Position numbers and translations under genes: made by a program. Shown here one piece after another: positions 28,394 to 36,681 of a stretch of DNA of 64,000 bases. Within the stretch, counting starts at the first letter, position 1, and every line of letters starts with the position of its first letter. The stretch comes from Tsuneonella mangrovi (lineage in GTDB: Bacteria; Pseudomonadota; Alphaproteobacteria; Sphingomonadales; Sphingomonadaceae). The notes below the pieces were generated by a model. It was not told the DNA's origin. It did not search any database and saw only the letters and a program-made list of their open reading frames with translations. The stretch is taken from contig NZ_CP022889.1 of the NCBI RefSeq assembly GCF_002269345.1, forward strand, positions 2,141,001 through 2,205,000, read 5' to 3'.

Positions 28394-30784
28394 CTAGTTC
28401 CCGGGCTCGGGCGAATTGAGTGTCACTTCGGATTGCGGGAAGGGAATTACGATGCCCCGCTCGCTGAAGCGCTTCAGGATCTCGACATAGATTTCCGACT
28501 TGGCCGACAGCGTCGCACCGACATCGTCGATGAAGCAATAAAGGCGTAGCAGGACTGCGCTGTCTCCCAACTCCTCCATCACTACCTTGGGCGGCGGATC
28601 CTGGACAGTCCGCTCATGGTCATCGGCGATCTTGTAAAGTGTATCAAAAGCCGCGCTTATGTCCGACCCGTAAGCGATACCGACGGCGCATTCGATCCGG
28701 GTTATTATGTCGGTGAGAGTCCTGTTGCGGACCGCCCCGGCGATCAGTTCGGAATTGGGAATGATGACATCGTCGTGATCGAACGACTGGATGCGGGTGG
28801 CGCGCACCGAAATTTTTCTGACGATTCCTGCGTAATCTCCGACCACGATTGAATCGCCTTCCTTGATGGGACGTTCGATAAGCATGATGATTCCGCTAAG
28901 GAAGTTTGCGACGACCGATTGCATGCCGAATCCTATACCGACAGATAGCGCACCAAACACGATCGCCAGGTTCGAAAGATCGAGACCAGCCGCCCCCACT
29001 GCTCCAATGAAGGACAGGATCACGCCAAGATAGCCGACACCCGTTACCACTGCGCTGCGGGTCCCGTCGTCCAAATCGATTCTGGCAAGCAACGCCGTTT
29101 GCAGGATCCGCTGGACCCAGCGGGTGAGAACGTAGCCGATTACAAAAACGGAAACGAAGATCACCACCGTACCGAATGAGACGGTCACACCACCGACGGT
29201 CACGCCATCACGCAGTAAGGAAAGCAGGTCGAGAATTTCTGCAGGTCTGATGCCCCAGACGATCGCAATCATTGGAGCTGCGACGACGGAAAAGCAGAAA
29301 AACAGGCAGACTTGCAGGGCCAACAGCTCCCGTAGGTCCCGTCCTGTTCCGTCGAACAAAAATGCGCGTAGTAATTTAACGATCCTTGAAAAAATGACCG
29401 CTAGGATCGCCAAGATTAGGAGCGACTTGATCACCGGAAGGATAGCCCAGCGCGCCAGCTCGGCAAAACCGATGCTGGCGAGCATGAATGCAATGACGGC
29501 CGAAAGCCTCATCACTTTGGTGATGAGCTGGCCCCAATCGATCCGTCGGTTAACGAAAGTCTGCTCATTCTGGAGCAGCTCGGCCTCGGGCGGCTTCTCC
29601 GACTCCTCGCGGTTTCTCTCGATGGTCGTGGCGAGGAAGTATACCGACGCCGAAATAAGCGCGATCACCAAGAATGGACCCACGCCGCTCGCAGCCATAG
29701 AATAGGGCGCGTTCTCCTCGGCATTCTCGACAAGGCTTTCCAGCCCGATGGCAAGCCCCAGAAGAAGGACGAGCCAGACTGCCCGGTGTGCACCCTGCGC
29801 CTTGATATGGACGAACCGCAGGCGGGGATAGTGCGGTGCAAACAGCGTCAGGCCAAGCCAATGCGCAAGAATTATCGGAGCGCCGATGATCAGGATTGCC
29901 AAGGGCATCTTTCCGAAGGCAGGAAGCACGCCAATAAGGACCAGGGTGCCGAGGGAAACCACTGCGAGTCCGAGCAACGCTATCGTGACGCCGAAAAAAT
30001 CCTTGGCAATTGCCCACAGAATGAACTTGCGCTCATCGACGGCATCCTGAGCGCGCGCACTCAACCGCCTGCCCACGGCTCGGCGCACAATCGTGACGAT
30101 TAACATCCCAAAAATGAGCAGCGCCAGACTAAGGGTCGTCAGGGTCGCCTTGCTCTCGCTTGGCACGCGCGGTTGCTCTGTCTTCGTACCGACGAAGAGT
30201 TCGCCGATCTTCCTTTCCGTCTCCGCTACGAAGGCTACCCAAGCTTGGGGCCACAAGGGCGATCTGGCCCGTGTAGTTAGCTTGGTTCTGTTGAGCGCGG
30301 CGATGCGCGAATCGAAATTTGCAATGAGCGCCACAGAACGCAGGTAAACGTCTTCGTACCTGCGCACTGGGGCCTGAAGCTCATAGAGTTCCTGCTCAAG
30401 GTCCCTCCTTCGCTCGGCAATGAAAGGACTGTCACCCGTTTCGGGCGGTGGCCCCATCAGTTTCAGCTTCCCTGCCACGATTGTGGCTTCGAAAGGTTGT
30501 TCCTTGGTGGCCGCGAGCGCAGCATCGCGTTGGATCGCCAGTGTCGCGCGTTGCTTCTCAAGCGTGTCGATGCGCTCCTGAATGTTCCCGGCAAGCGGAC
30601 GAGCAAGCAGCATTTGCGCTTGTTCGATGTTTGCGGTCCAACTGGCGATCCGGTCGGTCTGTGTCTGCGCGAAGCTGCTGCCGGACAACAACATAACCGC
30701 AAGCGCAAGACCTATGACCCAGCGGACGAAGCTTTGCGACAATCGGCGCGCCTGATTGGAAGAAGCCGTTGTGCTATTCGACAT
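28394..30784 (-). CDS. MscS-family mechanosensitive channel with DUF3772 N-terminal domain
   Basis: A 796-residue inner-membrane protein. It has a signal-like N-terminus, a periplasmic coiled-coil DUF3772-type region (about 40-200), about ten membrane helices, and a C-terminal MscS domain. That domain shows FGALSVGIGFGMQSVVANFLSG (pore helix, split by its Gly kinks), ERPIKEGDSIVVGDYAG and SFDHDDVIIPNSELI. The family opens under membrane tension and protects against hypo-osmotic shock. Large members of this sort resemble MscK/MscM. An island location is unusual for such a housekeeping-like gene. Confidence 0.92.
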   Translation of the reverse strand: MSNSTTASSNQARRLSQSFVRWVIGLALAVMLLSGSSFAQTQTDRIASWTANIEQAQMLLARPLAGNIQERIDTLEKQRATLAIQRDAALAATKEQPFEATIVAGKLKLMGPPPETGDSPFIAERRRDLEQELYELQAPVRRYEDVYLRSVALIANFDSRIAALNRTKLTTRARSPLWPQAWVAFVAETERKIGELFVGTKTEQPRVPSESKATLTTLSLALLIFGMLIVTIVRRAVGRRLSARAQDAVDERKFILWAIAKDFFGVTIALLGLAVVSLGTLVLIGVLPAFGKMPLAILIIGAPIILAHWLGLTLFAPHYPRLRFVHIKAQGAHRAVWLVLLLGLAIGLESLVENAEENAPYSMAASGVGPFLVIALISASVYFLATTIERNREESEKPPEAELLQNEQTFVNRRIDWGQLITKVMRLSAVIAFMLASIGFAELARWAILPVIKSLLILAILAVIFSRIVKLLRAFLFDGTGRDLRELLALQVCLFFCFSVVAAPMIAIVWGIRPAEILDLLSLLRDGVTVGGVTVSFGTVVIFVSVFVIGYVLTRWVQRILQTALLARIDLDDGTRSAVVTGVGYLGVILSFIGAVGAAGLDLSNLAIVFGALSVGIGFGMQSVVANFLSGIIMLIERPIKEGDSIVVGDYAGIVRKISVRATRIQSFDHDDVIIPNSELIAGAVRNRTLTDIITRIECAVGIAYGSDISAAFDTLYKIADDHERTVQDPPPKVVMEELGDSAVLLRLYCFIDDVGATLSAKSEIYVEILKRFSERGIVIPFPQSEVTLNSPEPGN

Positions 30785-30937
30785 TCAAACTTTCTCTCGA
30801 GCTAACGACACCTAGCGAAGGACGCCGATACAAGATGGCAAAGCAGGAACAATGTGACGCGCATCAGCGAGGCCCGCCGCGGTCGTTTCATGCAAGCCTG
30901 CGACAGAAAGGCCGCGCCGCGCAGCCTACCCCGCGGC

Positions 30938-33064
30938 CTACCAGGTATTCACCCGCTTCTCCGGCGGCAGCCACATCGGGTCGCCTTCCTTGATCCCGAA
31001 CGCCTTGTAGAACTCGTCGAAGTGCTGCAGCGCGGCCACCGCGCGATAGACGTTTGGCGGATGGTTCGAGCTCTCAGCGACGTTGATCATGTATGCCTCG
31101 GTCGCGTTCTCGGCCCACAATTGGGTCCAGCCGATGAAGCAGCGCTGCGCCTGGGTGTACCCGTCGATCTTCTTGTTTTCGTCCGGGTGATCCTTCAGAT
31201 AGTTCATCAGCGCAGTGTAGGCGAGCTTGATACCGCCAACGTCAGCCATATTCTCGCCCACCCAGTAAGCACCGTTTCCAGCATGACCGGGAGCAAGTTC
31301 GGTGCTGTTGGTCTGGTCGATCAGCTTTTGTGCCTCCGCAGCGAAAGTGGCGGCGTCTTCCTGCGCCCACCAGTTGCGCAGATTGCCGTTGGCATCGAAT
31401 TGGCGCCCGCCACTGTCGAAGCCGTGCGTCGTTTCATGCCCGATAATCGCTCCGAAACGGCAAAAGCGAATCGCGGGGTCGGCATCCGGTTCGAACGTAG
31501 GAGCCTCTGATATCGCCGCAGTAACCGTGAAGCCGTTCTGGAATAGGCCGTACGCCGCATTCATCACTACCGGCAGGGTGCTCTTGCCGTTGAAGTCATC
31601 GTTCTTCACTGGTCCGCCGAACTTGGCAAGATCGCGGTCCATTTCGAACTTCACCAGAGCCATCGCGTTGGCGACCGGATCATCTGCCACGATCGTCACG
31701 CCGGAATAATCGATCCACTCGTCGGGATAGCCGACCTTGTTATCGAAGGCTTTGAGCTTGGCCATGGCTTCGGCCTTGGTCTCCTCCGACAGCCAGTCGC
31801 GGGTCGGGATGCGTTGTTCCATTGCCGCAAGAATGTAGTCGATCATCTCCTTGGTCTTTGTTCGCGTGTCCTCGTCGTAATAGGAGTCGACATAAAGTTG
31901 GCTCAGCGGCTGTCCAAGACCGCCTTTGACCTGTTCGATGGCGCGCTCTTCAAGCGGCTGCAGCGTGGCCACGCCGGTAAAAGCCTCGTTCAGGGCGCGT
32001 CTAGGTTCGTCGAAGTCGGGGGACAGGATTTCGGAATAATGCTCGATCAAGCGATACTTGGCGTAATCCTTAAAATCCTGCAGCGGCCGGTCCTCGAGCA
32101 TCTTCGAGACGGCTTTGAAATACTCCGGCTCAAGCGTTACGACATTCTCGGGAACCGGCAGTCCGACATCCTTGATGTAGGCCGCTGCATCGACCTGCGG
32201 GAGCAGAGCCTGCGCTTCTGCCAGCGTCATGGGATTGTTGAGCCGCTTGAAATCTCGCTTGTCCGCCGGTGAGAGCTGGGCCTTGTCCAGCTCGGTCTCG
32301 ATATCGAGGACAAGCTTGGCCACACGCTCGGCCTCCGCACTGTCGTACCCCGCGACCTCGAGCGTATCCTTGACATATTTTCTGTAGGCTTCACGACGCG
32401 GCGACCCGTCCGGCGAACGATAGACGTCACGTTCATATTCGAGCGCTGTCGATCCGGGTGCGGCCATGATCACATAGCGCGAGCTGTCATCGAGACCGGC
32501 ATTTTGAGCAAACGCGAAAAGGAATGGGATAGCGTTCACTCTCAGCATTTCGGCCGAAAGTGCGGTTATGTCATCGACCGATTTCACGGCATCGACCTTG
32601 GCAAGCTCGCCTTCGAGCGGTTTCATGCCTGCTGCCCGCCTGCCATTGAGGTCCATATAGGCTTTGTAGTAGTCGCCCACCAATTGCGTCGGACTGCCCT
32701 TCTCCGCGTCGGGAGCCTCGGCGACAGCCTTTGTGATGATTGCCGTAAGTTGGTCGCGGATAATCTGGCTTTGCGTTTCGACAAAGCTGTAGGATGCCTT
32801 GTCCTCCGGCCGCGCTACACGCTTGAGCCAGCCGCCAGCGGCAAAATGATAGAAATCCTTCCGCGGATTGACGCTCTGGTCCATGTTATCGACTGAGAAA
32901 GCGAGCTCGTCGGGCCCGGCAGAAATCGTCTCTGCATTGGCGGCCTTGTCGCAGCTTGGCAGTGTGATGGCCAACACGAGCGCGGAAGCAGATGTGATGA
33001 TCGGCACGCGCACCGCGCGTCGCTGCTTGCCTGTTTGACGGATTTTCACGGCGTCGGATCTCAT
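30938..33064 (-). CDS. M13-family zinc metallopeptidase (neprilysin-like)
   Basis: A 708-residue lipoprotein-like exported peptidase (LAITLPSC near the N-terminus). The gluzincin motif HETTH is at about 543-547 and ENMAD, supplying the third zinc ligand, at about 604. The C-terminus ends with MWLPPEKRVNTW, near the family CxxW end. The usual substrate-binding NAYY and FPAGILQPP segments are changed to NAAYG and a shortened region, so specificity may differ. ATG at 33064 is chosen because GGGGAGAA precedes it. M13 enzymes cleave short peptides at hydrophobic residues. Confidence 0.88.
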   Translation of the reverse strand: MRSDAVKIRQTGKQRRAVRVPIITSASALVLAITLPSCDKAANAETISAGPDELAFSVDNMDQSVNPRKDFYHFAAGGWLKRVARPEDKASYSFVETQSQIIRDQLTAIITKAVAEAPDAEKGSPTQLVGDYYKAYMDLNGRRAAGMKPLEGELAKVDAVKSVDDITALSAEMLRVNAIPFLFAFAQNAGLDDSSRYVIMAAPGSTALEYERDVYRSPDGSPRREAYRKYVKDTLEVAGYDSAEAERVAKLVLDIETELDKAQLSPADKRDFKRLNNPMTLAEAQALLPQVDAAAYIKDVGLPVPENVVTLEPEYFKAVSKMLEDRPLQDFKDYAKYRLIEHYSEILSPDFDEPRRALNEAFTGVATLQPLEERAIEQVKGGLGQPLSQLYVDSYYDEDTRTKTKEMIDYILAAMEQRIPTRDWLSEETKAEAMAKLKAFDNKVGYPDEWIDYSGVTIVADDPVANAMALVKFEMDRDLAKFGGPVKNDDFNGKSTLPVVMNAAYGLFQNGFTVTAAISEAPTFEPDADPAIRFCRFGAIIGHETTHGFDSGGRQFDANGNLRNWWAQEDAATFAAEAQKLIDQTNSTELAPGHAGNGAYWVGENMADVGGIKLAYTALMNYLKDHPDENKKIDGYTQAQRCFIGWTQLWAENATEAYMINVAESSNHPPNVYRAVAALQHFDEFYKAFGIKEGDPMWLPPEKRVNTW

Positions 33065-33198
33065 CACGATTTGTTCTCCCCAGTTCACTAATTCCTTGCA
33101 TCAATGGGCGCACTCGCAACCGCCACGTGGTCGTCGGTTGCATTTCCTGGAAGTCCCCTCTTGCCATCGAGATATTCATGATCTCCCTTGGAGTTCAT

Positions 33199-33323
33199 AC
33201 CTGTCCAAAAGGGCAGGTAGATTGCTGAATTGGCAAATGCAGCATGGACATGCGATCCGGGGGAGGCGCACGACCGTCCTATCCATTCCCTGCCCGCCCA
33301 AGAGTGGCTGGCAGGGATTTTTT
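33199..33323 (+). ncRNA. Candidate structured RNA, copy A (5' hairpin plus terminator)
   Basis: The 5' hairpin is ACCTGTCC-AAAA-GGGCAGGT at 33199-33218. A variable middle follows, then a conserved TCCTATCC..TTCCCTGCCCGCC segment whose CCCTGCC pairs with GGCAGGG (33288-33316) before six T's. The same layout recurs at 35353-35473 with compensated stem changes. The end lies 36 nt before a small ORF. It may be a small RNA or a leader that attenuates the ORF. Confidence 0.55.
33288..33323 (+). terminator. Rho-independent terminator of RNA copy A
   Basis: CCCTGCC (33288-33294) pairs with GGCAGGG (33310-33316), followed by ATTTTTT. Confidence 0.8.
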
Positions 33324-33359
33324 GGGATCTATCGTCCAGGAATGCGGGGCCTCGAGCGA

Positions 33360-33713
33360 ATGGCCATGACCGATTTTGCAAATTTGGGTCAAAGCGATCT
33401 TGATGCGAAAGGCCGTTTCGCCTGTGATGAGTCGAGCAACCTGCCCAAAAGGACATATAGGAAGCTCGGGGCAGTGGTGGCAGCGTCCTTCCAAGGGCGC
33501 TTCATCAATCAACTTTTGCCACCGAGCACAATTCGATCTCTGGTTGATGATCGCCCGCCTAATTCGGGGTCGCATCGAAGAGAACATTTACCAACTTGGG
33601 GGAGTTTCAATGCGATCGAATCTCGTTTCCAAGGCCGCACTTGTGCTGGCCGTTACTTCGTTGACTGTCGTTCCAGCTCTTGCTCAGAAGGCCGATCAGC
33701 TAACCTACATTAA
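33360..33713 (+). CDS. Doubtful small ORF after RNA copy A, possible decayed relative of the 94-residue gene
   Basis: A 117-codon frame begins with TCGAGCGA-ATGGC, the same bases that precede and start the 94-residue gene at 35511. It sits at the same distance from its upstream terminator. Weak protein similarity is visible (LDAKG..SS..LG against LDNRG..SS..LG). It overlaps the start of the next gene by 104 bases. That suggests a degenerate or non-coding copy. Confidence 0.3.
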   Translation: MAMTDFANLGQSDLDAKGRFACDESSNLPKRTYRKLGAVVAASFQGRFINQLLPPSTIRSLVDDRPPNSGSHRREHLPTWGSFNAIESRFQGRTCAGRYFVDCRSSSCSEGRSANLH

Positions 33714-34482
33714 CGGCCTCGATCCGGCCCGCGCGGAAGGCGCACTGAAAGCACACGGTTTCGAGTACGCCGACAGCAACACCAACGACATGGGCTACAC
33801 TTATTCCTACTGGTGGAACGCCCAAAACAAGAACTGCGTCCAGGTCGAAGCCTACAACGGCAAAGTCGGGACGGTCACCGACGCGACCGACAAGGAGTGC
33901 AAGCATGGTGGTATCAGCACCGGCGCAGCAGTGGGCATTGCGGCCGGTGCTGCGATCCTTGGGGCGATACTGCTGTCGAAGGGAAAGAAGGACCAGCCCG
34001 CCAGTAATGTGGCGCAGCCAGCTTCGTTCGCCGATCTCAAGGGTGCGCGCGCCGCGGGAGGCATGACCACGCTCGAGCAGCGCGGCTTCACCCAGGTGGA
34101 CAATTTCACTTCGGGCACCACGCGCTATTCGATCCAATGGCGCCCGCAGTCGCGCCAGTGCGTGCAGGTGACCATGGCAAATGGCCGGTTCACCGACCTA
34201 CGCGATATCGGCAGGCATCCAAAGTGCAACGGTACCGGTTACTCGAATGGCAACGGATACGCTGCTCCCGCCGCCTTCGCCGATCTCAAGGGTGCGCGCG
34301 CCGCGGGAGGCATGACCACGCTCGAGCAGCGCGGCTTCACCCAGGTGGACAATTTCACTTCGGGCACCACGCGCTATTCGATCCAATGGCGCCCGCAGTC
34401 GCGCCAGTGCGTGCAGGTGACAATTGCCAACGGTCACTTCGATGACCTCCGGGACATCGGTAGCCATCCGAAATGCCGTTGA
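33610..34482 (+). CDS. Secreted protein with an exact internal domain duplication
   Basis: A 290-residue protein. A signal peptide ends in PALAQ. An N-terminal domain (about 27-98) contains NCVQVEAYNGKVGTVTD, then a glycine-rich hydrophobic stretch (GAAVGIAAGAAILGAILL) that could span a membrane. Two copies of a roughly 65-residue domain (SFADLKGARAAGGMTTLEQRGF..) follow, each ending in CVQVT and a conserved Cys (HPKC). The N-terminal domain looks like a diverged third copy. The function is unknown. GGGGGAG precedes ATG 33610. Confidence 0.75.
   Translation: MRSNLVSKAALVLAVTSLTVVPALAQKADQLTYINGLDPARAEGALKAHGFEYADSNTNDMGYTYSYWWNAQNKNCVQVEAYNGKVGTVTDATDKECKHGGISTGAAVGIAAGAAILGAILLSKGKKDQPASNVAQPASFADLKGARAAGGMTTLEQRGFTQVDNFTSGTTRYSIQWRPQSRQCVQVTMANGRFTDLRDIGRHPKCNGTGYSNGNGYAAPAAFADLKGARAAGGMTTLEQRGFTQVDNFTSGTTRYSIQWRPQSRQCVQVTIANGHFDDLRDIGSHPKCR
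34027..34172 (+). repeat. 146-bp exact direct repeat, copy 1
   Basis: Identical to 34276-34421, offset 249 bases. Both copies encode the same domain of the secreted protein. Confidence 0.9.
34276..34421 (+). repeat. 146-bp exact direct repeat, copy 2
   Basis: Identical to 34027-34172. Perfect identity at synonymous sites implies recent duplication or gene conversion. Confidence 0.9.
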
Positions 34483-34502
34483 GCGATGGGGGAGCAAGTG
34501 CG

Positions 34503-35225
34503 ATGCGTTTGACGATCCTCGTGTCGGGTGCGCTCGCGCTCGGCCTTTCCGCCTGCAGTTCGGCGGGGCAGGGCAATGCTGCCGCGCAACCGAGCGATAA
34601 CGCCTCTTCGCAGGCGGCGGCGATCCCCGAGAAGCTTGCCCCGTTTGGCGATGGGTATCCCGCCGCGGGTGACCCATGTCGCAAGCTGGGCGAAAGCGCG
34701 GCGACCTCCAACTACCTCGACGATAGCGCGATCCTCGTCGGCTGTCCGAGCGAGGCCGCGGCGAAGGCGGTTGGCGGCAAGGTCGTCGGTAACGTCGACG
34801 GGATCCGGCTGGTCAGCATTCCGATGGGCGATGCCAACGTGGGGATGGTCTCCCCGGTGGGCGAGAACGGTCCACCGCCCCCGCCCGACACCACCAGCAT
34901 TGATGTCAAGGTTCCCGGCACGGACTACAATGCCACTGCGCAGATTCCGTGCGGATTCAAAGGCATGCCACCTACCGGCAGTTGCTTCGCCGGGGTCAAG
35001 CGCAAGTGGGGCGAAGACGGCACCACGCTGGTCGAAGTGACGAAGCCCGACGGGATGAAGCGCGCGCTGTTCTTCAAGGGCACCACCCCCTACGGGGCAG
35101 ACAGCGCGCAGGCGGACGGCTCCGCCGGGTGGGACTTCAAGGTGAGCCGCAAAGGCGATGAAGTGACGATCAAATTCGGGCCGGAAACCTACGTGGTGGT
35201 CGACGCGCTGGTCGAAGGCGGTTGA
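34503..35225 (+). CDS. Lipoprotein of unknown function
   Basis: A 240-residue protein. The signal ends in LGLSAC, a lipobox. The mature part starts with a low-complexity Ala/Ser/Gln stretch and then has paired cysteines (DPCRKLG, LVGCPSE, IPCGFKG, GSCFAGV) that may form disulfides. No family is recognised. It is 20 bases downstream of the duplicated-domain gene, with a GGGGGAG ribosome site, so the two form an operon and may act together in the envelope. Confidence 0.75.
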   Translation: MRLTILVSGALALGLSACSSAGQGNAAAQPSDNASSQAAAIPEKLAPFGDGYPAAGDPCRKLGESAATSNYLDDSAILVGCPSEAAAKAVGGKVVGNVDGIRLVSIPMGDANVGMVSPVGENGPPPPPDTTSIDVKVPGTDYNATAQIPCGFKGMPPTGSCFAGVKRKWGEDGTTLVEVTKPDGMKRALFFKGTTPYGADSAQADGSAGWDFKVSRKGDEVTIKFGPETYVVVDALVEGG

Positions 35226-35352
35226 AGCCAAGAGAGCAGATGAAGTGAGGGTTTGTCACCTTAGTACTGCTCTGCGGCAGAGCCGATGATTCTCCAAATA
35301 ATTACCTGAAAATGACGCCTCGGCATTCACAAACAGCGCTACCCCGTAATCA

Positions 35353-35473
35353 ACCTGTACTAAAGGACAGGTAGACTTCTTGAGATTAAAATGCGGAATT
35401 GATGTGCGACCCGAGGGCGAAACACGTCCTTCAACTTCCCTGCCCGCCCCCAACCGGTGGGCAGGGTTTTTTT
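35353..35473 (+). ncRNA. Candidate structured RNA, copy B (5' hairpin plus terminator)
   Basis: The 5' hairpin ACCTGTAC-TAAA-GGACAGGT occupies 35353-35372. The middle diverges from copy A but keeps AATGC, TGCGA and GTCCTTC-like islands, then CTTCCCTGCCCGCC and a terminator. The hairpin keeps its outer pairs while inner bases differ from copy A. A 94-residue ORF starts 37 nt after the T tract. Confidence 0.55.
35438..35473 (+). terminator. Rho-independent terminator of RNA copy B
   Basis: CCCTGCCC (35438-35445) pairs with GGGCAGGG (35459-35466), followed by seven T's. Confidence 0.85.
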
Positions 35474-35510
35474 GAGAATCTTGGTCTGAAGCGTTCAGAG
35501 ATTCGAGCGA

Positions 35511-35795
35511 ATGGCAAAATCCGTTGAAGCCTATTTGGATAATCGCGGGAACCTGCACTTGTCCCCCAGCAGCGCCATCATCGCCGATTTGGCCATGGCC
35601 CTAGGCAGAGTTGGCGATGAGGGCGGGATGACAGAAGGCGTTGCTCGTCTGATCTTGGAAAAGCGAGCGGAAATCGAACAGGCCTTCGCCGACATTGATT
35701 CGCTCCATCATCATAAACCAATCGAGATTGCGCCTGAAAGTCTCTCAAACATCGAAGTTCTGGATTTGGAGAGAAAGAGGATCGGCGAAAGCTAG
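35511..35795 (+). CDS. Small acidic protein of unknown function
   Basis: A 94-residue soluble protein (MAKSVEAYLDNRGNLHLSPS..). It is mostly helical with a glycine-rich turn and no recognised domain. It starts 37 nt after the intrinsic terminator of RNA copy B, so readthrough or a separate promoter is needed. A strong terminator follows the gene at 35836. It may be the regulated partner of the RNA module. Confidence 0.6.
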   Translation: MAKSVEAYLDNRGNLHLSPSSAIIADLAMALGRVGDEGGMTEGVARLILEKRAEIEQAFADIDSLHHHKPIEIAPESLSNIEVLDLERKRIGES

Positions 35796-35835
35796 AGACG
35801 CGGGGACTTAAGCGTATGTCCGCAATCAGGTCGTT

Positions 35836-35855
35836 AGCGGAATGTCCGCTTTTTT
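35836..35855 (+). terminator. Rho-independent terminator after the 94-residue gene
   Basis: AGCGGA-ATG-TCCGCT followed by TTTTT. Confidence 0.85.
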
Positions 35856-35962
35856 CGCACCCCAAGTGTTCTTAAAGGTCCGCCAACTGGTTGTTCGGCA
35901 AATAATGTACAGCCAAAACACGCGGGATTCGCGCTTTGAGAAACGATGAGAGGAGACACGTA

Positions 35963-36370
35963 GTGCGGTGGGCTGACTTCATGGTAATGAGTGCTGTAAC
36001 TTTGGCTGGTTTACCCACATTGGCCAGCGCCCAATCGATTGCCAACAATTCAGAGCGGTCTGCGCGTTTTAATCTCGACCAAGGCAACGACTTTTATGCC
36101 GCCTGCAAAACCAGCGATGATTTTAACCGCAATGTTTGCGTAATTTATTTGCAGGGTTTTTTTGCTGGACAGAAAGCAAGCTGGGCGGATCAGGCGATAG
36201 AACCAGAGTTTGGCAATCAGCCTTATTGCCTTCCCCCTCATGGGACCTTGCCGCAATATTTGGATGTCGTCATCAAGTTCATGGAAGATGAACCTGATAT
36301 ACGCAATTTCCCCTCTGGGACACTCATCGAGGGAGCCTTTCTTCGAGCTTATCCCTGCAAGAAGAATTAG
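35963..36370 (+). CDS. Rap1a/Tai-family exported protein
   Basis: A 135-residue protein. GTG at 35963 is chosen because GAGAGGAGA lies seven bases upstream and gives a clean signal peptide ending in ASAQ. The mature domain matches the Rap1a/Tai pattern: FYAACKT, NVCVIYLQGFFAGQ, PYCLPPHGTLPQYLDVVIKF and GAFLRAYPCKKN, with two cysteine pairs. Rap1a proteins neutralise peptidoglycan amidase effectors of type VI secretion, but many relatives have no known toxin. No effector gene is adjacent here. Confidence 0.75.
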   Translation: MRWADFMVMSAVTLAGLPTLASAQSIANNSERSARFNLDQGNDFYAACKTSDDFNRNVCVIYLQGFFAGQKASWADQAIEPEFGNQPYCLPPHGTLPQYLDVVIKFMEDEPDIRNFPSGTLIEGAFLRAYPCKKN

Positions 36371-36681
36371 TAGCGAACGGACCAATTGCTGACTTGATTG
36401 ACAGTATTAGACTCATACTAGAGCAACCACTGCTAGGGGCACCTCTCTCGAGAGACCGCAATCGGCAGTGATTTTTGGCAAGAGAAGCAGCAGAGTTCGG
36501 GTCGCCTGCAGAATGGCGGCTTTCGTCGGTCCCGGCGAATATGAGGATGGCTTCTGAGTACAGCTGGAAAGATGCAACATGAGGCCATAGATTGCGGGCG
36601 GGGATAGGCAGGCCAGCCGACAAGCGCGCATCCCACGCGCTTCCCCGCTTAACCTTGGGAACCGCCTGGGAGGCGGACTCA
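36371..36681. other. 311-bp intergenic region without a supportable gene
   Basis: An antisense frame (36324-36734, minus) and an N-terminal extension of the next gene (from 36592) cross it. Neither has a ribosome site or recognisable domain. I see no clear terminator. Confidence 0.45.
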
